From: an uncultured Phascolarctobacterium sp.
GTDB taxonomy: Bacteria > Bacillota > Negativicutes > Acidaminococcales > Acidaminococcaceae
Reading direction: 5' to 3'
DNA length: 27,271 nt
Assembly (NCBI GenBank): GCA_905207485.1
Contig: CAJLLL010000026.1
Coordinates: forward strand, 1-27,271
This document shows, piece by piece, positions 21,705 through 27,271 of the stretch (positions are counted from its first letter, which is position 1; every line of letters starts with the position of its first letter). Under the pieces are notes generated by a model. It was not told the origin of the DNA. It did no database searches and worked only from the letters and a program-made list of their open reading frames with translations. The position numbers and the translations under genes were made by a program.

Positions 21705-23588
21705 ATGTATATTACTGATAGTTATGATGTAATTGTTGTCGGTGCCGGTCATGCTGGTGTAGAAGCTGCTTTGGCTGCTGCGCGTTTGGGCGGAAAAACA
21801 CTGTTGGCAACGCTTTCAATGGACAATATTGCTTTAATGCCGTGCAATCCTTCTGTTGGCGGGCCTGCTAAAGGGCATTTGGTACGTGAAATTGATGCTT
21901 TAGGCGGTGAAATGGGTATTGCTGCTGATAAAGCCTGTATTCAAATGCGTTTGCTGAATACAGGCAAAGGATATGCTGTGCAGGCTTTGCGCGCCCAGGA
22001 AGACAAGCCTTTTTATCATACCATTATGAAACAGACAGTTGAAAATCAGGAAAAACTGGATGTAAAACAGTTGATGATTGATAAACTGCTTGTAAGTAAT
22101 GGAGAAGTTGTTGGGGTAGAGGCGGAAACCGGCGAAGTTTTTGAAGCCAAATGCGTAATTTTGGCAACAGGAACTTATTTGCGGGCACGTATTGTATATG
22201 GGCAGGTTAATTATGAATCCGGGCCTAATGGTTTGCGCAGCGCTAATAAATTATCACAATCGCTGCTTGAAAATGGGTTGGAGCTTATGCGTTTTAAAAC
22301 AGGTACGCCAGCCCGTATTGATGCGCGCAGCCTTGATTACAGCAAAATGGAAATTCAAAATGGAGATGTCGAACTGCGTAATTTTTCGTTCATCAGTGAT
22401 ATTAAAGAACGCAGCCAGGTTCCGTGCTGGCTTACTTATACCAACGAAAAAACTCACCAGATTATACGCGATAACCTGCATTTATCTGGCATGTTTAATG
22501 GTATGATTGAAGGTGTGGGGCCTCGCTACTGTCCTTCAATTGAGTCAAAAATTGTACGTTTTGCCAATAAAGAACGTCATCAGTTGTTTATTGAACCGGA
22601 AGGATTGCGGACTAACGAAATGTATGTGCAGGGTATGTCCAGTTCTCTTCCTGCTGATGTTCAGCTTAAATTTATGCAGACAATTCCTGGTTTGGAAAAT
22701 TGCCGTATGATGCGTGCGGGTTATGCTATTGATTATGATTGCCTTGACCCTTTGCAATTGAAGGCTTCGCTTGAGCATAAAGCTATCAGCGGTTTATTTT
22801 CGGCAGGGCAGTCTAACGGTACCAGCGGTTATGAAGAAGCAGCGGCACAGGGTTTAATTGCCGGTATTAATGCCATGCGGAAAATAAACGGTAAGACACC
22901 GTTTGTTTTAGGCAGAAATGAAGCCTATATTGGTGTTTTAATTGATGATTTGGTAACTAAAGGTACTAATGAACCTTATAGAATGATGACTTCGCGTGCA
23001 GAATACCGCCTGCTTTTGAGACAGGATAATGCTGATTTACGCTTGACTGAAAAAGGCAGGCAAATTGGGCTTGTTTATGATGCGCGCTATGAAAAATTTA
23101 CGCAAAAACGTACTTTATTGGAACGTACGATACATCAGTTAGCAAATACTAACGTTTCTCCTAATGCTGAAACTGAACAGAAATTAAAAAATATGGGAAC
23201 TGCACCAGTAAGGCCGGGCATGACAATGCTTGATTTACTGCGCCGCGGTGAAGTTACATATAATAAACTTGTTTCTGAATTTAATCTTCCGGAATTGCCT
23301 GAAGTTGTGGCAGAGCAGACAGAAATTTTTGCTAAATATGAAGGTTATATCAACAAACAGAAACAGGAAGTAGAACGTGCGTTAAAGCTTGAAAATAAGC
23401 TGATTCCTCAAAATATTGATTATCATGCCATTAAGGAATTATCTTCTGAGGCAGCGGAAAAGCTTGATAAAATCCGTCCAGTTTCAATAGGGCAGGCATC
23501 ACGTATTTCCGGCGTTTCACCGGCAGATATTAATGTATTGATGATTGTACTGGAAGTTAAGCGCCGTAAGGAGCAGGATAATGACTGA
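21705..23588 (+). CDS. mnmG: tRNA uridine-5-carboxymethylaminomethyl modification enzyme MnmG
   Basis: MnmG (GidA) is the FAD-dependent partner of MnmE in wobble-uridine modification. The 627-residue length is standard. The FAD motif VGAGHAGVEAALAAARLG (about residues 11-28) and the family stretch CNPSVGGPAKGHLVREIDALGG follow at the N-terminus. TSGYEEAAAQG lies near 380 and EPYRMMTSRAEYRLLLRQDNAD near 430. The C-terminal MnmE/tRNA-interacting helices run to the end. The stop overlaps the rsmG start by 8 nt. Confidence 0.98.
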   Translation: MYITDSYDVIVVGAGHAGVEAALAAARLGGKTLLATLSMDNIALMPCNPSVGGPAKGHLVREIDALGGEMGIAADKACIQMRLLNTGKGYAVQALRAQEDKPFYHTIMKQTVENQEKLDVKQLMIDKLLVSNGEVVGVEAETGEVFEAKCVILATGTYLRARIVYGQVNYESGPNGLRSANKLSQSLLENGLELMRFKTGTPARIDARSLDYSKMEIQNGDVELRNFSFISDIKERSQVPCWLTYTNEKTHQIIRDNLHLSGMFNGMIEGVGPRYCPSIESKIVRFANKERHQLFIEPEGLRTNEMYVQGMSSSLPADVQLKFMQTIPGLENCRMMRAGYAIDYDCLDPLQLKASLEHKAISGLFSAGQSNGTSGYEEAAAQGLIAGINAMRKINGKTPFVLGRNEAYIGVLIDDLVTKGTNEPYRMMTSRAEYRLLLRQDNADLRLTEKGRQIGLVYDARYEKFTQKRTLLERTIHQLANTNVSPNAETEQKLKNMGTAPVRPGMTMLDLLRRGEVTYNKLVSEFNLPELPEVVAEQTEIFAKYEGYINKQKQEVERALKLENKLIPQNIDYHAIKELSSEAAEKLDKIRPVSIGQASRISGVSPADINVLMIVLEVKRRKEQDND

Positions 23589-24297
23589 TTTTAAACAGAT
23601 ACTTGCAGAAAGTGCAAGCCAGGCAGGTTTTAAATTAACGGAAACGCAGCTTGTGCAATTTGCAAAATACTATGAAATGCTTATAGAAACCAATAAAGTA
23701 ATGAATTTGACGGCTCTTACAGAACCTCAAGACGTTGCTGTAAAGCATATAGTTGATTCTTTAATGGCTTATGCGGATTATTTCCCGGGCAAAGTTCTGG
23801 CGGATGTGGGAACAGGTGCGGGATTTCCCGGCATTCCGCTTAAAATTTTCTGCCCTTCACTGAAAGTAGTATTGATAGATTCGCTTGCCAAGCGTTTAAA
23901 CTTTTTGCAGCGGGTAATTGATGAACTTGGTTTGCAGCAAATTGAATGTGTGCATTTGCGTGCTGAAGATGCCGGAAAAAATATAGCGCACCGTGAAAAA
24001 TATGACATTGTTACGGCAAGGGCTGTAGCAAGGTTATCGGTGCTTTCAGAGTATTGCCTGCCTCTTGTTAAGGTTGGCGGCATGTTTGTAGCTTTAAAAG
24101 GTGCAAAATATAAAGAAGAAATTGCTTCTGCTGCAAAGGCTTTAAATGTACTTGGCGGTAAACTTGTTAATGCGCAGCAGGTTGAATTGCCGGGTCTTAA
24201 TGATGGCAGGGCAGTGGTGAGCATAAAAAAAATTAAGCCTTCGCCAAAGGCTTATCCGCGTAAAGCGGGATTACCGGAAAAAAATCCGTTGGAATAA
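23581..24297 (+). CDS. rsmG: 16S rRNA (guanine-N7) methyltransferase RsmG
   Basis: RsmG (GidB) methylates N7 of G527 in 16S rRNA (E. coli numbering); loss of it gives low-level streptomycin resistance in several bacteria. The 238-residue protein has the SAM-binding motif ADVGTGAGFPG (74-84), preceded by NLTA and HIVDSL. I chose the ATG at 23581, 7 nt after AAGGAG, although an upstream in-frame ATG exists within mnmG. The overlap with mnmG suggests coupling. A Noc-binding-site-like sequence lies within the gene at 23780. Confidence 0.97.
   Translation: MTDFKQILAESASQAGFKLTETQLVQFAKYYEMLIETNKVMNLTALTEPQDVAVKHIVDSLMAYADYFPGKVLADVGTGAGFPGIPLKIFCPSLKVVLIDSLAKRLNFLQRVIDELGLQQIECVHLRAEDAGKNIAHREKYDIVTARAVARLSVLSEYCLPLVKVGGMFVALKGAKYKEEIASAAKALNVLGGKLVNAQQVELPGLNDGRAVVSIKKIKPSPKAYPRKAGLPEKNPLE
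23780..23793. promoter_or_regulatory. Candidate Noc-binding site inside rsmG
   Basis: ATTTCCCGGGCAAA matches 12 of 14 positions of the B. subtilis Noc-binding sequence (ATTTCCCGGGAAAT) and keeps its full CCCGGG core. It is about 520 bp upstream of the noc gene. The specificity of the Noc in this organism is unknown. Confidence 0.35.
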
Positions 24298-24309
24298 TGG
24301 AGGTACAAC

Positions 24310-25185
24310 ATGGTTGAGGACGGTTTTAAAATTTTACAGACAGAACAGGAAGGCAGCTCGGTTATTAAGCATTTCAGCAGTGAAATAAACGTGGTGCGCG
24401 TGCCGGTAGAAAAAATACAGCCTAATCCATATCAGCCACGTAAGGATTTTGAACCGCAGGCGCTTGATGATTTAGCCGCTTCTATAGCCGAATACGGTGT
24501 ATTACAGCCCCTTTTGGTTGCCCGCGGCACTGATGACAATTATTTGTTAATTGCTGGTGAACGGCGTCTGCGTGCCAGCAAAATGGCAGGTTTAAAAGAT
24601 GTGCCGGTAATTATAAGCAGTTATACAGAGCAGCAAATTGCTGAAATTGCCTTAATTGAAAATTTGCAGCGCGAAGATTTGCATTTTTTGGAAGAGGCAG
24701 AAGGTTATGAAAAACTGATGACGCAGTTTAACCTTACTCAGGAAGCAATGGCTGTACGTGTTGGTAAAAAGCAATCTACCATTGCCAATAAACTGCGTTT
24801 GTTGAACCTGCCTTTGGAAGTTCGTACAGCATTAAAGGAAGAACAGCTTACAGAACGCCACGGCAGGGCATTGCTGAAAATTAAAGATAGAAAACAGCAG
24901 GAACAAGTTTTAAAGCTGATTATAAAAAATGGCTGGAATGTTAAGCAGACCGATGAATATATAGCTAAACTTTTGGCTGATGAAGCGCCAAAACCCAAAA
25001 AACGCCTTGTTATTGTTAATGATGTCCGCATTTATTTAAACAGCGTAAAGAAAATAGTCAGTACTATTAATGATGCCGGTATTCCCGCGCAGATTAAGCA
25101 GGAACTTGACGGAGACGATGTTGTAGTTACGCTGCGCATAAAAAATACTAAAAAACCGCAGATTGCCAGTGCTAAAAAAGATTAA
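24310..25185 (+). CDS. noc: Nucleoid occlusion protein Noc (ParB family)
   Basis: ParB-family CTPase that binds specific sites and, as Noc, blocks division over the nucleoid. The 291-residue protein has the ParB N-terminal domain, with NPYQPRKDF (39-47) and the CTP-binding GERRLRA (83-89), then ALIENLQRED. The HTH region reads GKKQSTIANKLRLL (152-165), with TERHGRALLK and NVKQTD after it. These last motifs resemble Noc more than ParB, as does the place next to rsmG. The N-terminus (MVEDGFKIL) does not show the amphipathic SRFFG-type membrane helix of B. subtilis Noc. TGGAGGT lies 5 nt before the ATG. No parA or second parB follows in the window. Confidence 0.88.
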   Translation: MVEDGFKILQTEQEGSSVIKHFSSEINVVRVPVEKIQPNPYQPRKDFEPQALDDLAASIAEYGVLQPLLVARGTDDNYLLIAGERRLRASKMAGLKDVPVIISSYTEQQIAEIALIENLQREDLHFLEEAEGYEKLMTQFNLTQEAMAVRVGKKQSTIANKLRLLNLPLEVRTALKEEQLTERHGRALLKIKDRKQQEQVLKLIIKNGWNVKQTDEYIAKLLADEAPKPKKRLVIVNDVRIYLNSVKKIVSTINDAGIPAQIKQELDGDDVVVTLRIKNTKKPQIASAKKD

Positions 25186-25194
25186 TGTGGATAA
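25186..25194 (-). promoter_or_regulatory. Perfect DnaA box directly after noc
   Basis: The minus strand reads TTATCCACA, an exact match to the consensus, starting at the base after the noc stop codon. It is the only perfect match I found in the window, about 9 kb from the origin cluster. It stands alone. Confidence 0.6.
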
Positions 25195-25211
25195 AACTGT
25201 TGGTTATGTTG

Positions 25212-25247
25212 AAAAACAGAAACAATTTTGTTTCTGTTTTTCTTTTT
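25212..25247 (+). terminator. Rho-independent terminator of the rpmH-noc block
   Basis: A 13-bp stem (25212-25224 with 25229-25241) has CAGAAACA paired to TGTTTCTG plus A-T pairs, closes on ATTT, and is followed by a T-rich tail. It ends the conserved origin-proximal block. Confidence 0.88.
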
Positions 25248-25280
25248 GTCTAAATTTTATTTTCTTGTTGGTGTTTTATA

Positions 25281-25289
25281 TGTTAAAAT
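25281..25289 (+). promoter_or_regulatory. Candidate extended -10 promoter for the zinc-ribbon gene
   Basis: TGTTAAAAT fits the extended -10 form TG-N-TAAAAT and lies 42 nt before the chosen ATG. No good -35 is present at normal spacing. Confidence 0.4.
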
Positions 25290-25330
25290 AAAAATAAGGA
25301 ACAGCTTAATAAATATAAGGGGTGATTTTT

Positions 25331-25609
25331 ATGGGTGATATGATGATGTATTCGGTAATTGCCGGTATTGCGGCCGGAGTTTTTTACTATTTATTTCAAA
25401 AAGCATCTTCCGGCGACTATAAACCGATAGAATTAAAAAATTGTCCGATATGCGGTCAAAAAACTGCTAAGTTTGTTACAATGGGAACATTTAAGCATGA
25501 TACACTCAATAAAGTAGTATGCACAAATTGTAATGCTGCCACAGATGATTTCACTTCCTTTAAAAAAGCTGCTGAAGCATGGAATAATGGCAAAGTAAAG
25601 AAAAAATAA
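25331..25609 (+). CDS. Small membrane-anchored Lar-like zinc-ribbon protein
   Basis: The 92-residue protein has one hydrophobic N-terminal segment (about 6-23). A zinc ribbon follows with CPICG (Cys38, Cys41) and CTNC (Cys64, Cys67). It ends in FKKAAEAWNNGK, which resembles the EAxxxWN ending of the phage restriction-alleviation (Lar) family. Lar proteins relieve type I restriction, but they are usually soluble and phage-borne; here no phage genes are nearby, so that function is uncertain. I chose the ATG at 25331, 6 nt after AGGGGTG. An upstream in-frame GTG lies inside that site. It is a single-gene unit with its own terminator. Confidence 0.75.
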   Translation: MGDMMMYSVIAGIAAGVFYYLFQKASSGDYKPIELKNCPICGQKTAKFVTMGTFKHDTLNKVVCTNCNAATDDFTSFKKAAEAWNNGKVKKK

Positions 25610-25620
25610 TATTAAAAATT

Positions 25621-25650
25621 AACTCCGGTATTTTATCGGAGTTTTTTATT
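25621..25650 (+). terminator. Rho-independent terminator of the zinc-ribbon gene
   Basis: AACTCCG (25621-25627) pairs with CGGAGTT (25637-25643), with a few extra inner pairs, followed by a run of T residues. Confidence 0.85.
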
Positions 25651-25718
25651 TTACTAATGCTTTTTGTTTATAAATATAGTACAATAATAAACGAAGTTGG
25701 TTTTAGGGAGGTTCAGTT

Positions 25719-26738
25719 ATGAATTATAATGAAGTTTTACAAAATGCAAAAAAATGCATTGATAATGCTAAATGTAAAGCCTGCCCTGTATGCAACGGGT
25801 TGGCATGCCGTAATACAATTCCCGGCCCAGGGGCTAAGGGAGTAGGCGATACAGCTATCCGCAATTATCAAAAATGGCAGGAAATACGCGTGCAAATGGA
25901 TACGCTGCATGAAAATAAACCTGTAGATATGTCTGTTGAACTTTTTGGGCGTAAATTCAGCTATCCGTTTTTTGCAGGCCCGGTTGGTGCTGTAGAACTG
26001 CATTACAGTGATGCTTATGATGAACTGACTTATAATAAAATTTTGGTTTCTGCCTGTGCAGAAAACGGCATTGCCGCTTTTACAGGCGATGGCTTAAATC
26101 CGCAGGTAATGCAGGGAGCAACGGAAGCTATTGCTGTTGCCGGAGGCATTGGCATACCTACTGTAAAACCGTGGAACTTACCGCTTGTTAAGGAAAAACT
26201 TGCTCTTGTAAAAAACAGCGGCGCTTTTGCTGTAGCTATGGATGTTGATGCCGCAGGCCTGCCGTTTTTAAAAAATATGCAGCCTCCTGCCGGCAGTAAA
26301 TCTGTTGAAGAATTGTCAGAAATAGTAAAAGAGGCAGGAATTCCATTTATTATTAAAGGTGTAATGACTGTAAGGGGAGCATTAAAGGCACATGCTGCCG
26401 GTGCAGCGGCAATTATAGTTTCCAATCATGGCGGACGTGTACTTGACCAGTGTTCTGCCACTGCAGAAGTATTGGAAGAAATCTGCCATGCAGTTGGCGG
26501 CGGAATGAAAGTTCTGGTAGATGGCGGTATCCGCAGCGGCGTAGATATTTTTAAAGCCCTTGCTTTGGGCGCTGACGGAGTTGTTATTGCCCGTCCGTTT
26601 GTAACGGCTGTTTATGGCGGTGCAGAAGAAGGCGTTAAAACCTATATTGAAAAATTAGCCGGTGAACTTGAAGATACTATGAAAATGTGCGGTGCTGAAA
26701 ATATTGCTGCTATTACGCGCGATATGGTCCGCATTTAA
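25719..26738 (+). CDS. FMN-dependent alpha-hydroxy-acid oxidase family protein with Cys-rich N-terminus
   Basis: The 339-residue protein has the TIM-barrel FMN core of the lactate/glycolate oxidase family. It keeps IIKGVMT (Lys213), the catalytic SNHGGR (His237, Arg240) and the phosphate-binding LVDGGIRSGVDIFKALALGA (266-285). The N-terminus is unusual: five Cys at 13, 19, 22, 25 and 30 replace the normal start of the family, and the usual RPR motif is not visible. The cysteines could hold a metal or an iron-sulfur cluster. The true substrate is unknown. A GGGAGG site precedes the ATG by about 8 nt. The YbaK gene follows after 14 nt, so the two are probably one operon. Confidence 0.85.
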   Translation: MNYNEVLQNAKKCIDNAKCKACPVCNGLACRNTIPGPGAKGVGDTAIRNYQKWQEIRVQMDTLHENKPVDMSVELFGRKFSYPFFAGPVGAVELHYSDAYDELTYNKILVSACAENGIAAFTGDGLNPQVMQGATEAIAVAGGIGIPTVKPWNLPLVKEKLALVKNSGAFAVAMDVDAAGLPFLKNMQPPAGSKSVEELSEIVKEAGIPFIIKGVMTVRGALKAHAAGAAAIIVSNHGGRVLDQCSATAEVLEEICHAVGGGMKVLVDGGIRSGVDIFKALALGADGVVIARPFVTAVYGGAEEGVKTYIEKLAGELEDTMKMCGAENIAAITRDMVRI

Positions 26739-26752
26739 CGGAGGGGTAATTT

Positions 26753-27223
26753 TTGGCTATTGAAAAAGTAAGGGAATATTTTAAAGCCCTTGATATGGAA
26801 GACCAGATTTTAGAATTTGACGTATCAAGCGCAACGGTAGAACTGGCAGCAAAAGCTTTAAATTGTGACGGCAGCCTGATTGCTAAAACTCTTTCTTTTG
26901 CTGTACATGATGATATTATTTTAATTGTTGCGCCGGGTGATGTAAAAATAGATAACCATAAATATAAAACACGTTTTGGCGTAAAAGCAAAAATGCTTGC
27001 TGCGGAAGATGCTGAAAGGTTGATTGGGCATGCAGTTGGGGGAGTGTGTCCGTTTGCAGTTAATGACGGTGTACAGGTCTTTTTGGATGAATCATTAAAA
27101 CGTTTTGAATATGTTTATCCTGCGTGCGGCAGCAGCAACAGTGCCATTAAACTTACCATACCAGATTTGGAAAAATATACTGACCATTTTTCAGGATGGG
27201 TTGATGTTTGTAAAATAAAATAA
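26753..27223 (+). CDS. YbaK/EbsC-type aminoacyl-tRNA deacylase
   Basis: The 156-residue protein is a single YbaK/ProX editing domain with the conserved IAKTLSF (Lys45), VAPGDVKID and GHAVGGVCPFA near residue 90. YACG-type sequence (VYPACGSSNSAI) follows near residue 122. Family members hydrolyse misacylated tRNAs, typically Cys-tRNAPro or Ala-tRNAPro; which one is not clear. The start is TTG at 26753, supported by GGAGGGG 6 nt upstream. The gene is coupled to the oxidase gene and ends at a strong terminator. Confidence 0.9.
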   Translation: MAIEKVREYFKALDMEDQILEFDVSSATVELAAKALNCDGSLIAKTLSFAVHDDIILIVAPGDVKIDNHKYKTRFGVKAKMLAAEDAERLIGHAVGGVCPFAVNDGVQVFLDESLKRFEYVYPACGSSNSAIKLTIPDLEKYTDHFSGWVDVCKIK

Positions 27224-27250
27224 AAAAGCGGCTTTAAGCCGCTTTTTATT
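27223..27250 (+). terminator. Rho-independent terminator after the YbaK-type gene
   Basis: A 10-bp stem (27223-27232 with 27238-27247, core AAGCGGC/GCCGCTT) closes on a 5-nt loop and runs into a T tract. A matching A tract on the left means it could also act on the opposite strand. Confidence 0.9.
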
Positions 27251-27271
27251 TTATATAATTTTAATTTTTCC

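Noticed and set aside
23824..23837. Second Noc-site-like half, ATTTCCCGGC, in rsmG
   Set aside because: Only half of the site matches, and the bases are dictated by the conserved SAM motif (GFPGIP).
1..27271. CRISPR arrays, insertion sequences, prophage, tRNA genes
   Set aside because: No repeat-spacer pattern, transposase motifs, phage structural genes or tRNA cloverleaf sequence was recognised; gene order is continuous with the conserved origin block.

Overview
This window is the chromosomal replication-origin region of a low-to-moderate-GC Firmicute. The gene set and the co-directional divergence from a dnaA/dnaN centre are typical of the phylum. A DUF721 gene between recF and remB and a short YidC without a lipoprotein signal suggest a Clostridia/Negativicutes relative. 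An Acidaminococcaceae-like gut anaerobe is my guess, which nothing in the window proves.

Left arm (1-17662), almost all on the minus strand and so transcribed with the leftward fork. The left edge carries the promoter and leader of an rRNA operon whose 16S gene would lie outside the window. Then come an unrecognised membrane protein and a four-gene operon: a GlpA-like FAD dehydrogenase with a BFD-type cluster domain, a second FAD/NAD-type oxidoreductase, a DUF1667 protein and an AGCS Na+/amino-acid symporter. A single head-on gene for a small secreted protein follows. Next are gyrA, a TauE/SafE permease, thiN, a small unknown gene, gyrB, remB, a DUF721/DciA-like zinc-ribbon protein, recF, the S4-domain gene yaaA, dnaN and dnaA. 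Many junctions overlap or touch, which points to a long co-transcribed, translationally coupled block.

Origin (15994-16240). The dnaN-dnaA gap holds five DnaA-box matches, a run of seven trinucleotides matching the DnaA-trio unwinding element, and an AT-rich stretch on the dnaN side. The dnaA-rpmH gap (17663-17946) has divergent promoters and an inverted repeat, but no good DnaA boxes.

Right arm (17947-27271), all on the plus strand: rpmH, rnpA, yidD, yidC, jag/khpB, mnmE, mnmG, rsmG and noc. This is the conserved ribosome/membrane-insertion/tRNA-modification/chromosome-organisation block. It ends at a strong terminator preceded by a perfect DnaA box. Beyond it lie a small membrane-anchored Lar-like zinc-ribbon protein, an atypical FMN alpha-hydroxy-acid oxidase family protein with a cysteine-rich N-terminus, and a YbaK-type deacylase. 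No tRNA, rRNA body, CRISPR array, insertion sequence or prophage was seen. Most of the window is conserved housekeeping DNA. The less ordinary parts are the origin architecture, the FAD/DUF1667/AGCS operon, the zinc-ribbon DUF721 protein and the Lar-like protein.
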